From Peribacillus butanolivorans (lineage in GTDB: Bacteria; Bacillota; Bacilli; Bacillales; DSM-1321): a DNA stretch of 64,000 bases. Where the stretch lies: assembly GCF_001273755.1 (NCBI RefSeq), contig NZ_LGYA01000001.1:3013448-3077447 (forward strand). Direction: 5' to 3'. The stretch's first letter is position 1; the number at the start of each line of letters is the position of its first letter. Positions 44,388 to 53,852 of this stretch are shown piece after piece. The notes under the pieces were generated by a model that saw nothing but the letters and a program-made list of their open reading frames with translations, made no database searches and was not told where the DNA came from. The translations under genes were made by a program, and so were the position numbers.

Positions 44388-44468
44388 ATGGCTTTGACTA
44401 CGACTGCCATGGTGGCTTTATGTCTTGTAACGTTAGCATTTTTCGTATATTTATCATTTGCTGATTAA
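44388..44468 (+). CDS. 26-residue single-helix membrane peptide
   Basis: An AAGGAGGGG ribosome site six bases before the ATG opens a short frame: MALTTTAMVALCLVTLAFF and VYLSFAD, then TAA. It is essentially one membrane helix with no charged N-terminus. A strong terminator (44496-44531) follows, so it forms a complete small transcription unit or the leader of the next gene. I do not recognise a family. Confidence 0.7.
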   Translation: MALTTTAMVALCLVTLAFFVYLSFAD

Positions 44469-44495
44469 GAATAAATAAATACCTACGAAAAAACT

Positions 44496-44531
44496 CCTTG
44501 TCATTCATCAGTAATGACAAGGTTTTCTTTT
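44496..44531 (+). terminator. Terminator between the 26-residue ORF and the gamma-glutamyltransferase gene
   Basis: CCTTGTCATT and AATGACAAGG form a perfect 10-bp stem with loop CATCAGT, followed by TTTTCTTTT. Confidence 0.9.
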
Positions 44532-44585
44532 AAAAAAGGCGTTACGACTTGGCAGATAAAAGGACTGAATACTGGAGGAATTACT

Positions 44586-46274
44586 TTGGAAAACAACAAT
44601 GGAAACACTAAAGATGATTACAAGAGGGAAACAGCCACAGGAAAGGCCGGAATGGTCGTTACCGCTCATCCCGTAGCTACTTCCATTGGGAAAAAAATAT
44701 TACGTGAAGGTGGAAATGCGGTTGATGCGGCGGTTGCCATCCAATTTGCTCTGAATATTGTAGAACCTATGATGACTGGTATCGGTGGCAGTGGTTTTCT
44801 TATGGTATATAACGAAAAGAATAAGGAAACTAAAATATTCGATGGCCATGTAAGAGCACCTAAAGCCGCGCATCCAAACATGTTTCTTGATGAAAAAGGG
44901 GAAGTCATCCCATTTAAAAAACGTTCGATTAAAGCTACAGCAGTTGGTATTCCAGGAATTCTTAAGGCTATAGATGAAGCTCTCTCCGAATACGGTAGTA
45001 AGACATTAGCTGAGCTTATTGAGCCCTCTATTGAATTCGCTGAAAAAGGAGTTCCTGTCAATTGGGTATTTTGCGATGCCCTTGAAAATTTTGAGTATCG
45101 GTTAGGGGAGGAAGCCCGTAAATTCTTCATTCCAAACGGTAAACCATACAAAGCTGGTGACCTCCTAATAAAAGAAAAATTGGCTAATACCTATCGAATA
45201 TTACAGCGTGATGGAATTTCCGCTTTTTATGAAGGTGAAATCGGAGAAGGAATCATTTCTTGTATTCAGGAACTTGGAGGTTTTATGAAACTTTCTGATT
45301 TACAGGACTATAAAGCAACCATTGATGAACCAATGTTTGGTACTTATAAGGATTACCAAATTGCTTCATCGATGGCCCCAAGTGCAGGAGGATTCACTGT
45401 CATTCAAATTCTAAAAATATTGGAGAGCTTCCACTTAGAACAATATGATGTACATTCATGGGAAAAATATTACTTAATTGCCGAAGCGATGCGTCTAGCA
45501 TTTACTGACAAAAAGGCTTTTCTAGCTGATCCCGAATTTGCCGAATTACCATTAAAGGGTCTTTTGCATGATGAATATATAGCTAAACGACGCTCATTCA
45601 TTAATTTTAAGGCAAGAAATAATGCAATTGACTTCGGAAATCCTTGGATATATGATTCTGTGAAACAAAGGGATGTCATCCCACAACCAAATGACGAAGA
45701 ACGTAGTGAAACGACTCATTTTACTGTCCGTGACAGATGGGGAAATATTGCCGCATGTACATCTACTGTCGAACATCCATTCGGTTCCGGTATCATGGTT
45801 TCCGACTATGGCTTCATGCTGAATAACGAACTGACGGATTTCGATTCCATTCCAGGTGGAATGAATGAAGTACAGCCAAATAAACGTCCTGTCAGCTGTA
45901 AAAGCCCGACCATCATCTTTAAAGACGGTGAGCCTATATTGACGCTAGGTTCTCCAGGAGGACCGACCATCATCAGTTCAGTCGTACAAACGATCATCAA
46001 TGTACTTGATTTAAAAATGGACTTAAAAGCAGCCATTGAAGAACCTAGAATTTTCACTCCTATGGGCCCTCATATTGAATGGGAATCAGGTATTGATATG
46101 ATTAGCAAAGGCCACTTAGAAGCAATGGGCTTTGCATTTAATGAAGTGCCCCATTCTATAGGGAATGTTCAGGCAATACAAATCAACCCGGCTGACGGGT
46201 CGAGCTATGGTGCTGCAGATTCAAGCCGCGAGGGCTGTGCGATAGGTCTAAATGAGTCAGATTACAAAGCTTAA
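44586..46274 (+). CDS. Gamma-glutamyltransferase family protein (YwrD-like)
   Basis: N-terminal-nucleophile hydrolase of about 562 residues, made as a precursor that cleaves itself before a Thr. GGNAVDAAVAIQFALNIVEP, MTGIGGSGFLMVY, the cleavage site ERSETTHFTVRDRWGN, STVEHPFGSGIMV, LNNELTDFD and TLGSPGGPTIISSVVQT are family motifs. No signal peptide is visible, as in YwrD-type enzymes, so a cytoplasmic location is likely. The ATG at 44514 lies in the terminator; the TTG at 44586, behind GGAGG, is the better start. It ends stop-to-stop with ypiP. Confidence 0.9.
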   Translation: MENNNGNTKDDYKRETATGKAGMVVTAHPVATSIGKKILREGGNAVDAAVAIQFALNIVEPMMTGIGGSGFLMVYNEKNKETKIFDGHVRAPKAAHPNMFLDEKGEVIPFKKRSIKATAVGIPGILKAIDEALSEYGSKTLAELIEPSIEFAEKGVPVNWVFCDALENFEYRLGEEARKFFIPNGKPYKAGDLLIKEKLANTYRILQRDGISAFYEGEIGEGIISCIQELGGFMKLSDLQDYKATIDEPMFGTYKDYQIASSMAPSAGGFTVIQILKILESFHLEQYDVHSWEKYYLIAEAMRLAFTDKKAFLADPEFAELPLKGLLHDEYIAKRRSFINFKARNNAIDFGNPWIYDSVKQRDVIPQPNDEERSETTHFTVRDRWGNIAACTSTVEHPFGSGIMVSDYGFMLNNELTDFDSIPGGMNEVQPNKRPVSCKSPTIIFKDGEPILTLGSPGGPTIISSVVQTIINVLDLKMDLKAAIEEPRIFTPMGPHIEWESGIDMISKGHLEAMGFAFNEVPHSIGNVQAIQINPADGSSYGAADSSREGCAIGLNESDYKA

Positions 46275-47054
46275 TCACAGTACAGAAATGTAGCCATAAT
46301 GAAATTTGGATGTTTTTCTCTTTAATACTTCAAATCCAAATTCCTCAAAGCGGGAGCTGCGAAAATGATCCTTCAACACGACTCTCTTTCGCGCAACCCG
46401 CTTGGCTTCTTTCATTATTTCCATTGTTAAGTCATGACCTTCCGCAAAATGAGCCAATCCCCTAATCCCATTTGATTCTTGGATTGTTTCCTCAAACATT
46501 GGATCGAAATATACCACATCGAAATGATTATCCGGTAATGTTTTCAATAACTCGTAATGATCAGTATGAATGACCTTAATTCTTCTCATCGCTTGAATCA
46601 TCTTTTCATCTGCATTTTCCCATGTTTTCAAACCATGGTCTACGAGCAAGGCTAAGTATTGATTTTCTTCCAAAGCACTAACCTGTCCATTTTCTCCAGC
46701 AGCAAAACTTGAGACAATCGCATCTGAGCCCAAGCCCATTGTACAATCAAGCACAGTACTTCCTTCCTTTATATCTCCAGCAACGAGAAAAGGATCACTT
46801 TCTCCTTGTTTTATTCTTTTTATTCGGATCATGGCAAGGTTTGGATGAAAAAAGAATGGCTCTTTTTCTTCAAACCGATATAGCTCCATTCTCATTTTTC
46901 CAAAAACAAGGCAATCATCTTCACCATTTTCTGATTGAATCGCCCTAACTGAGCGTTTTCTTCGAGCAATAAAAGGAATATGTAATTTTCCTGCTAACTT
47001 TTTGGCCATCATTATTGTCTCATTATCGGCTCTTCCTGCTGTTGTGATAAACAT
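46275..47054 (-). CDS. ypiP: YpiP-like class I methyltransferase (RsmJ-like fold)
   Basis: A 259-residue SAM-dependent methyltransferase. VLDCTMGLGSDAIVSSFA is the SAM-binding motif and FDVVYFDPMFEETIQES is motif IV, with DPMF as in the 16S rRNA guanine methyltransferase RsmJ. An N-terminal extension (ITTAGRADNETIMMAKKLA, FIARRKRSVRAI) is also RsmJ-like. rRNA modification is a fair guess but unproven. Its stop is adjacent to that of the convergent gamma-glutamyltransferase gene with no terminator between. Confidence 0.85.
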   Translation of the reverse strand: MFITTAGRADNETIMMAKKLAGKLHIPFIARRKRSVRAIQSENGEDDCLVFGKMRMELYRFEEKEPFFFHPNLAMIRIKRIKQGESDPFLVAGDIKEGSTVLDCTMGLGSDAIVSSFAAGENGQVSALEENQYLALLVDHGLKTWENADEKMIQAMRRIKVIHTDHYELLKTLPDNHFDVVYFDPMFEETIQESNGIRGLAHFAEGHDLTMEIMKEAKRVARKRVVLKDHFRSSRFEEFGFEVLKRKTSKFHYGYISVL

Positions 47055-47084
47055 CTGTCCTACCCCTTTAAACTGTTAAAAATT

Positions 47085-47117
47085 TGAAAAAGAATGCCCC
47101 GTTTCCAGGACATTCTA
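47085..47117 (-). terminator. Terminator after brxA
   Basis: On the reverse strand AGAATGTCC and GGGCATTCT pair with one mismatch and are followed by TTTTTC, just past the brxA stop. Confidence 0.75.
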
Positions 47118-47126
47118 CTTTATCAC

Positions 47127-47561
47127 TTATTTTACTTGACTAAATGCTGCTAACAAGTTATTCATAATAGCTTCCATCGGCTGGCCTTCAATTTCATGAC
47201 GTGGAATGAAATGTAAGACTTCCTTGCCTTTTAAAAGAGCCATGGATGGCGAAGAAGGTTCAATACCATCAAAATACTCACGCATTTTGGCTGTTGCCTC
47301 TTTATCTTGACCAGCAAATACGGTTACAAGATGCTTTGGTTTATCCTCTGCTTGGAGAACAGCTTGAGTAGCAGCTGGACGAGCTAACCCGGCAGCACAG
47401 CCACAAACTGAATTCACAACAACCAATGTTGTACCCTCGACAGATTCCATAAAGTTTTCAACAGCCTCAGCGGTTTCTAACTCCTCAAAACCTGCTTGAA
47501 CTAATTCAGCACGCATAGGCTTCACCATTTGTTTCATATATTCATCATATGCCATAGACAT
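47127..47561 (-). CDS. brxA: Bacilliredoxin BrxA (YphP)
   Basis: A 144-residue thioredoxin-fold protein that removes bacillithiol from mixed disulfides on proteins. MSMAYDEYMKQMVKPMRAEL starts the family, the active site is VVVNSVCGCAAG with a CGC motif, and PSSPSMALLKGKEVLHFIPRHEIEG is also typical. The ATG at 47561 sits after AAGGAGG. Implies the organism makes bacillithiol. Confidence 0.95.
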   Translation of the reverse strand: MSMAYDEYMKQMVKPMRAELVQAGFEELETAEAVENFMESVEGTTLVVVNSVCGCAAGLARPAATQAVLQAEDKPKHLVTVFAGQDKEATAKMREYFDGIEPSSPSMALLKGKEVLHFIPRHEIEGQPMEAIMNNLLAAFSQVK

Positions 47562-47733
47562 AAAAAAACCTCCTTGGTTACAATTCTTCAATTAGTATAA
47601 TCATACTATATTCTTAAGTCCATATGCAAAAATGACGCTTACAACTTTTGTTAAAGTTTTTATGAAACCGTGTTTGCACACACACTGTCAAATATCAAAA
47701 ATTAAACACTATAAAAATAGTCTTCACAAAGAA

Positions 47734-47775
47734 ACACGGTAAAAGAATTGATTTGATTCTTCTACCGTGTTTTTA
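47734..47775 (-). terminator. Terminator after ilvD
   Basis: CACGGTAGAAGAAT and ATTCTTTTACCGTG pair on the reverse strand (one mismatch), followed by TTTCTTTG. Confidence 0.85.
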
Positions 47776-47791
47776 TTTCACATGATCTAAA

Positions 47792-49477
47792 TTAAACTTT
47801 CATTACGCCGCCTGAACTAGCATTAGTTACAAGTTTAGAGTAACGGGCTAAATAGCCTGTTTTAACTTTTGACTCGAAACCTTTCCAGTTAGCTTTGCGT
47901 TTTTCAAATTCTTCATCGGAAATTTCTAATTCGATTTTACGATTATTCAAATCTAACTCGATGATATCTCCATCTTCTACAAATGCGATTGGACCACCTT
48001 CAGCTGCTTCTGGGGAGATATGACCGATACTGATGCCTCGGGATGCACCTGAAAAACGTCCATCAGTAATTAATCCCACTTTAGCACCAAGACCTCGGCC
48101 AACGATTTGAGAAGTAGGCGCCAGCATTTCCGGCATGCCCGGCCCGCCTTTTGGACCTTCATAGCGGATGACAACAACATTACCTTCTTTTACTTTGCCA
48201 GTAATAATTCCAGATAGTGCATCTTCTTGTGAATCGAAGCAGATCGCTGGCCCTCTGTGGTAGCCACCAACAGATTCGTCAACAGCACCCACTTTAATAA
48301 TTGAGCCTTGAGGAGCAAGGTTACCAAACAATACAGCAAGACCACCACGTTCAGAATGCGGATTATCCAACGGATGAATAACATCCTTGTCCAATATTTC
48401 ACAACCCTCAACATTTTCGCGTAGCGTTTTACCTGAAACAGAAAGACAATCACCGTTAAAGGCACCTGGTTTTTTAAGTAACTCATGAATAATTGCGCTC
48501 ACACCACCAGCATTGTGTACATCTTCAATATGATAATCAGATGCTGGGGCAATCTTCGCAAGATGTGGTACGCGGTTTGCTATTTCATTGATGCGTTCCA
48601 TAGGATATTCAAAACCTGCTTCATGTGCCAATGCAAGTGTATGAAGCACTGTGTTAGTCGAACCACCCATCGCCATATCCAAAGCAAATGCGTTATCAAT
48701 TGCATCAATCGTTACGATATCACGAGGTTTAATATCTTGTTTGATTATTTTCATCAATTGTTTGGCAGATTTTTTAACAAAATCCTTACGTTCTTCGGCT
48801 ACAGCCAAAATTGTACCATTACCTGGAAGTGCAAGACCTAAACCTTCGGCCAAACAGTTCATGGAATTTGCTGTAAACATCCCTGAACAAGAACCGCACG
48901 TAGGACATGCAACTTGCTCAAGTTCTTGCAAATCTTCTTCATTTATATTACCCGCTTGGTATGCTCCTACACCTTCAAAAACAGACGTTAAAGAAAGAGA
49001 TTTACCGTTTTTGTCTTTCCCTGCCTTCATAGGCCCGCCACTTACAAATATTGTAGGAATATTAACACGAAGAGCTGCCATCATCATACCCGGTGTAATC
49101 TTGTCACAGTTTGGAATACAAACCATACCGTCAAACCAATGTGCAGATACAACCGTTTCTACAGAATCCGCAATAATCTCACGGCTAGGTAAAGAATAGC
49201 GCATACCAATATGGCCCATGGCAATTCCATCGTCTACCCCAATTGTATTAAATTCAAAAGGAACACCGCCAGCTTCACGAATCGCTTCCTTCACTATTTT
49301 ACCGAATTCCTGAAGGTGAACATGACCTGGAACGATATCAATGTATGAATTACAAACCGCGATAAATGGTTTTCCGAAATCTTCTTCTTTAACACCTGCT
49401 GCACGCAAAAGGCTTCTGTGTGGAGCACGGTCGATTCCTTTTGTAATCATATCACTTCTCATATTTGATGTAGACAT
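47792..49477 (-). CDS. ilvD: Dihydroxy-acid dehydratase
   Basis: Iron-sulfur enzyme of valine and isoleucine synthesis, 561 residues. [36 protein letters not shown] and [21 protein letters not shown] carry the cluster cysteines; [13 protein letters not shown] and [19 protein letters not shown] lie in the C-terminal part. The position next to ypgR matches B. subtilis. A long untranslated region (about 430 bp) lies upstream; AATTTTCA motifs there are weakly CodY-box-like, no more. Confidence 0.97.
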   Translation of the reverse strand: MSTSNMRSDMITKGIDRAPHRSLLRAAGVKEEDFGKPFIAVCNSYIDIVPGHVHLQEFGKIVKEAIREAGGVPFEFNTIGVDDGIAMGHIGMRYSLPSREIIADSVETVVSAHWFDGMVCIPNCDKITPGMMMAALRVNIPTIFVSGGPMKAGKDKNGKSLSLTSVFEGVGAYQAGNINEEDLQELEQVACPTCGSCSGMFTANSMNCLAEGLGLALPGNGTILAVAEERKDFVKKSAKQLMKIIKQDIKPRDIVTIDAIDNAFALDMAMGGSTNTVLHTLALAHEAGFEYPMERINEIANRVPHLAKIAPASDYHIEDVHNAGGVSAIIHELLKKPGAFNGDCLSVSGKTLRENVEGCEILDKDVIHPLDNPHSERGGLAVLFGNLAPQGSIIKVGAVDESVGGYHRGPAICFDSQEDALSGIITGKVKEGNVVVIRYEGPKGGPGMPEMLAPTSQIVGRGLGAKVGLITDGRFSGASRGISIGHISPEAAEGGPIAFVEDGDIIELDLNNRKIELEISDEEFEKRKANWKGFESKVKTGYLARYSKLVTNASSGGVMKV

Positions 49478-49914
49478 TTGTTGTAACCCCCAATTTTCAC
49501 TTCTCTAATAATTTTATATAATTCAATTTTTTGTATACTCTAAAAATTCTAACATATTTACATACAAATGCAACCATTCAACTCTTAAATATCCATAAAA
49601 AAGTTTTACTAAAATAATAGAAAAGATATTTTTCTCCTATAAGCAATGGTTTCATGTAAAAAACATACTATTTCGCATGTTTTTGACTGTTAACAAATCC
49701 AAAACACATGATTGGTCAGTAAAACTGTACTCGTTCAATCGACAAGCATAATTTTCACTGAAATTATCCAAGTCCAAAGCTCTTATGGTATCAATTGTTA
49801 CACCAAGGCATATAAAAAAATCATTTCTGCAGAGGATGCTCTCTGTGAATCTGACTAACTGAAAACCTGGTTACAAAATATGCCCTAAAGCGGGACATTT
49901 TTAGAGCATAAAAA
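49478..49914. other. Long gene-free stretch upstream of ilvD
   Basis: No frame with a ribosome site on either strand over about 430 bp. On the reverse strand it includes a CAGAGAG-CATC-CTCTG hairpin and AT-rich promoter-like sequence, but no T-box AGGGTGG...ACCGCG signature. It may be an ilvD leader of unknown type or simple spacer. Confidence 0.5.
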
Positions 49915-49960
49915 TAACAAAAGGCATCCGGAATTAAGTCCATCCGAATACCTTTTGCCT
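49915..49960 (-). terminator. Terminator after ypgR
   Basis: On the reverse strand CAAAAGGTATTCGGA pairs with TCCGGATGCCTTTTG and is followed by TTATTTTTATG. Confidence 0.88.
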
Positions 49961-50017
49961 ACAAAATAGAAACATGCAATTTGTATGATTTGTTGATAAA
50001 ACGATTTTTAATCAAAG

Positions 50018-51154
50018 TCACTTGTCATTTGTTTGCCTTGATTCTGTCATTTGCTTCCAAACTGAACCCTTTGCTTCTTCTCCGTTTTCTATTCGGTCAA
50101 TAGCCATTTTAACCTGTAGAGCCACTTCGAACTCTGGGTCCTGTTCAGCTTGTTTTAAATAGGGTAGGACTGTTTCATTTCCCACTTCATATAAGAACAT
50201 CGCAGCCCTCCACCTTACTAGTTTATTTTTATCTGATAAGGATTGCGACATTTCTCCCATTGCTTCTTCAAAACCTAGATCAGATAAACAGTCACCCGCT
50301 GTTCGTCTTACTGCCACACTTGAATCTTTCAATGCTTTGTACAAGCTCGGAAGTACTTTTGTATCCTCGATCATACCTAAGTAAACAACAGCAAGTCGAC
50401 GAATAGAGACTTTACTATCAGACAAGGCTATATCCAATACTGGAATCTCTTCAACCGTTGGATCTTCCATTTGTTCTAACGCTTGATAACGTTTTTCCCA
50501 ATTTTCATCATTCAACATTTCTGCGGTTAGTTTTATTTTGGGACGTTTCACGAATGCCTCTTTTTTATCAACGGTTTCTTGAGCAGCAGCTACTAGCTGG
50601 TTAATTCGTTCTTCGGGAAAAGCGGCAACCAACTCATCCGCTACTTCTTTCACGATATCATCCATATCCCCGTAACGGATACCATAATCCTTCCATTTTC
50701 GGAGCAAGACTACATTATCGTCTTCTTTTTGAGCAGCAGCAATACCTTTAATAAAATATTCTGGTAAAGCAAAGCGTTTTTCATGTTGGCTATCACTTGC
50801 TTTAATTTGCATCGGAATTCCTTTGAATTGTTGAATAGCAACTGTTACTTCACCATAATGTTCATTTATTACCGTTTGTTGATTTTGTTCTTCCGTTTTC
50901 TCACCAAACACTTGACGAATTTGGACCAAGATATCTTTCCAATCATATTTCGCATTACGCTCAACGGCTAAAAAGTCGGCAACATGATATACGCCTTTCA
51001 CCCCTTCAATCGTAAATAAATCTTTAATAAGCTGAGGTGCTTGATCGGCTTGATTTTTTTTATAATTATTACTTTTACCTGCTAAGAGCTCTTCTGTTAG
51101 ATTAATTTTCATTGTATTTGGACTTGGTGTAGGTTCTATTGATTTTATTTTCAA
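50018..51154 (-). CDS. ypgR: YpgR-like protein: Nfu-N domain plus HEAT repeats
   Basis: A 378-residue protein. The first 90 residues (EPTPSPNTMKINLTEELL, VKGVYHVADFLAVER) are an NifU/Nfu N-terminal-like domain, seen also in the staphylococcal virulence factor CvfC. Residues about 215-360 form HEAT-type repeats: LDIALSDSKVSIRRLAVVYLG, ALKDSSVAVRRTAGDCLSD, SDKNKLVRWRAAMFLYEVG. No cysteine motif for an iron-sulfur site is seen. TTG start after AAAGGAGAG. Position beside ilvD agrees with B. subtilis ypgR; molecular role unknown. Confidence 0.88.
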   Translation of the reverse strand: MKIKSIEPTPSPNTMKINLTEELLAGKSNNYKKNQADQAPQLIKDLFTIEGVKGVYHVADFLAVERNAKYDWKDILVQIRQVFGEKTEEQNQQTVINEHYGEVTVAIQQFKGIPMQIKASDSQHEKRFALPEYFIKGIAAAQKEDDNVVLLRKWKDYGIRYGDMDDIVKEVADELVAAFPEERINQLVAAAQETVDKKEAFVKRPKIKLTAEMLNDENWEKRYQALEQMEDPTVEEIPVLDIALSDSKVSIRRLAVVYLGMIEDTKVLPSLYKALKDSSVAVRRTAGDCLSDLGFEEAMGEMSQSLSDKNKLVRWRAAMFLYEVGNETVLPYLKQAEQDPEFEVALQVKMAIDRIENGEEAKGSVWKQMTESRQTNDK

Positions 51155-51236
51155 TACTTTTCTCTCCTTTTACAAGACGTACCCATGTACTAGATTTTAT
51201 CACAATGGCCACAGATTCTCATGCAATTGAGATAGA

Positions 51237-51278
51237 CAAAAAAAGACTGGACCAAGCATACTTCCCCTGAACCAGTCT
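51237..51278 (-). terminator. Terminator after the ABC-F gene
   Basis: On the reverse strand AGACTGG and CCAGTCT pair across a 21-nt loop and are followed by seven T residues. Confidence 0.75.
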
Positions 51279-51283
51279 CTCAC

Positions 51284-53161
51284 TTATCCCTCTTCTAATT
51301 TTTCCGCTAAATACGTCCATCTTTCCATCATATTCTCTAATTTATCTGTTAGTTCTTTTTCCTCTTCAAGAAGCAGACGAACTTTTTCAAAGTCGCTCCC
51401 CGCTGCTGACATTTCTGTTGTGATGTCTGTCAGACGCTGCTCGACATGTTCCATGTTACCTTCGATTTCTTCCCATTCCTTACTTTCCGCATAGGTTAGT
51501 TTTTTCTTTTTCTTTTCTGTGCGGTTTATCTGAGGCTCTGGCTTTTTTTCAAGAACGATCTCTACTGTTTTTTCCTCTAAGAACTCTGAATAGTTGCCGT
51601 AATAAAAATCAATTTCACCTTTATTTTTGAAGACAAGGAGCTGATGACAGGTTTTATCAAGAAAATAACGATCATGTGATACGGTAATAACTACACCTGA
51701 AAACGTTTCTAAATAGTCCTCGAGAACTGTCAAAGTTTGCGTGTCCAAGTCATTCGTCGGTTCATCCAAAAGCAGGACATTAGGTGCTCCCATTAAGATG
51801 TTAAGCAGATACAAACGTCTTTTTTCTCCTCCGGACAGCTTGCGTATTGGGGTACCATGAGAACCCATTGGGAATAAAAATCTCTCAAGCATCTGTGCAG
51901 CAGAAATAAAACTGCCATCTTTAAGAGCGATTGAATCAGCTGTTTCCCGGATATATTCTATCATGCGAAGATTCTCATCCATATCAACGCTTTCTTGAGT
52001 ATAATAACCAATTTTCACTGTTTGTCCTATTTCAAGATTTCCTTCATCTATCGGTTCTCGCCCAGCCAAAATGTTCAATAACGTAGACTTTCCGCTGCCA
52101 TTATTACCTACGATTCCAATGCGGTCACCTGGTTTGAATAGGAAGGAAAAGTGTTTGATGATAGACTGATCACCAAAAGATTTAGAAATATCTTGCATCT
52201 CCAGAACTTTTTTCCCAAGGCGGGCACCACTTAATTCCATCTCAAGACTTTCAGTTTTTTGCTTATCTTTCACACCCGTTTCTAATGTTTCAAAACGTTG
52301 AATCCGTGCCTTTTGTTTAGTGGTACGTGCCTTTGCACCTTTACGAATCCAGGCTAATTCTTTTTTAAATAAACTTTCCTTTTTCGTTCGTTCGGTCGAT
52401 TCGTTTTCTTCCCGAATAGCTCTTGATTCTAAATAGTCAGCATAGTTTCCTTTATATTCGAATAGCTGTGACTGTGCGATTTCCCAAATTTTATTGGAAA
52501 CCCGATCAAGAAAATAACGATCATGGGTCACAAATAAAACGGACTTCTGATATTTAGCCAAATATTCTTCGAGCCAGGTAATGCTTTCAAAATCAAGATG
52601 ATTCGTAGGTTCATCCAAAATAAGCAGATCAGGAGTTTCAATCAAAGTCTTTGCCAGAGCGGCACGTTTTTTTTGGCCACCTGACAGTTCACCCAATTTC
52701 CTTGAATGATCTGGAAGACCAAGCTTTGTCAATATAGTTCGTGCATTCGCACTTGTATCCCAGGCACTAAGGGCATCCATTTCCTGTTGTTGCTTTAACA
52801 ACCGGTCTTGAGTTGTGCTATTCTGTGGATCTAATTGCAGCTGAATGAGTGTTTTTTCATATTCCTTAATTAACGAAAATACTGGAGTTGAACTTTCATA
52901 CATATACTCCATAATCGTTAATTTTTCATCAAAATAAGGATCTTGAGATAAATAGGAAATCGTGTAATCATTTGGATGATCCTTCGTTCCCAAATCACTA
53001 TCTTCTAAACCTGCAATAATATTCAAAAGTGTGGATTTTCCAGTTCCGTTTATACCAACGATCCCAATCTTTTCGCCTTCGGTAATGGAAAAAGAAACAT
53101 CTTTAAATAATAGCTTTTCCCCTTGTGTTTTCATTACATGTTCCATGCTATAAACTTTCAT
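51284..53161 (-). CDS. ABC-F family ATPase (YfmR/Uup-like)
   Basis: Cytoplasmic tandem ATPase of about 625 residues that acts on ribosomes; YfmR/Uup-type members help at stalled translation. Two nucleotide-binding domains: GINGTGKST with LSGGQKKR and LLILDEPTNHLD, then GNNGSGKST with LSGGEKRR and VLLLDEPTNDLD. The linker KKELAWIRKGAKARTTKQKAR marks Uup/YfmR, and a C-terminal coiled coil (about 550-625) rich in Glu and Lys follows. The ATG at 53161 overlaps the ypgQ stop (ATGA), so translation is coupled. It is not of the antibiotic-resistance type by its linker, though this needs a tree. Confidence 0.92.
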   Translation of the reverse strand: MKVYSMEHVMKTQGEKLLFKDVSFSITEGEKIGIVGINGTGKSTLLNIIAGLEDSDLGTKDHPNDYTISYLSQDPYFDEKLTIMEYMYESSTPVFSLIKEYEKTLIQLQLDPQNSTTQDRLLKQQQEMDALSAWDTSANARTILTKLGLPDHSRKLGELSGGQKKRAALAKTLIETPDLLILDEPTNHLDFESITWLEEYLAKYQKSVLFVTHDRYFLDRVSNKIWEIAQSQLFEYKGNYADYLESRAIREENESTERTKKESLFKKELAWIRKGAKARTTKQKARIQRFETLETGVKDKQKTESLEMELSGARLGKKVLEMQDISKSFGDQSIIKHFSFLFKPGDRIGIVGNNGSGKSTLLNILAGREPIDEGNLEIGQTVKIGYYTQESVDMDENLRMIEYIRETADSIALKDGSFISAAQMLERFLFPMGSHGTPIRKLSGGEKRRLYLLNILMGAPNVLLLDEPTNDLDTQTLTVLEDYLETFSGVVITVSHDRYFLDKTCHQLLVFKNKGEIDFYYGNYSEFLEEKTVEIVLEKKPEPQINRTEKKKKKLTYAESKEWEEIEGNMEHVEQRLTDITTEMSAAGSDFEKVRLLLEEEKELTDKLENMMERWTYLAEKLEEG

Positions 53162-53802
53162 AATCGTACATCCCATTCCTTGTAAAATTCCTCTAAAAAG
53201 CTAACCATATACTCATGCCTTTCACTTGCAATCTTCTTAGCTGTACAGGTGTTAAGCATGTCTTGTAACCGTAATAATTTTTCATAGAAGTGATGAACGG
53301 AAGAGCTTTTACCCATCCGATATTCCTGTTTTGTCATCTTCTCACGTACAATAAGTGACGGATCATACATTGGTTGCCCCTTTTTTCCGCCATATGCAAA
53401 TGTCCTGGCAATCCCAATGGCACCAATCGCATCCAAACGGTCCGCATCCTGAACAATTTCCGCCTCAATAGAAGGAAGTTGTACGTGTCCAGAACTATAA
53501 GAAATTGTGGTGATAATCTGTTTAATATCCTTAACAGTTTCTACATCCAAGTTAATTTCCCTAAACCAGTCATCCAACTTTCTCCAACCTGCATCGACAT
53601 TCTGATTTAATTTATCATCCGGAATATCATGAAGGAGAGCCGCCAATTCAATGATAAATTCATTTCCTTTTTTTTCTTCTCTTGCAATATGTAAAGCCAG
53701 CTTTCGAACGCGATCGATATGGAACCAATCATGACCACTGGCATCAGAATTCAATTGGTTATATACATACTTTTCCGTAAGTTCAATTATAGTTTGTTTC
53801 AT
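53158..53802 (-). CDS. ypgQ: HD-domain phosphohydrolase YpgQ
   Basis: A 214-residue HD-superfamily hydrolase. Metal ligands: HDWFHIDRVRKLALHI, LAALLHDIPDDKLNQ and EIVQDADRLDAIGAIGIARTF. B. subtilis YpgQ hydrolyses nucleoside triphosphates in vitro; the cellular substrate is unclear. It is overlapped at its 3' end by an ABC-F gene, unlike B. subtilis where ypgR follows. Confidence 0.92.
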   Translation of the reverse strand: MKQTIIELTEKYVYNQLNSDASGHDWFHIDRVRKLALHIAREEKKGNEFIIELAALLHDIPDDKLNQNVDAGWRKLDDWFREINLDVETVKDIKQIITTISYSSGHVQLPSIEAEIVQDADRLDAIGAIGIARTFAYGGKKGQPMYDPSLIVREKMTKQEYRMGKSSSVHHFYEKLLRLQDMLNTCTAKKIASERHEYMVSFLEEFYKEWDVRL

Positions 53803-53852
53803 TTCACCACTCCAAGTCCATTCTATTTTACCATGGTTCTTATTAATGTGCC

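Noticed and set aside
49478..50017. T-box leader for ilvD
   Set aside because: No AGGGTGG...ACCGCG T-box sequence is present. A CAGAGAG hairpin alone is not enough.
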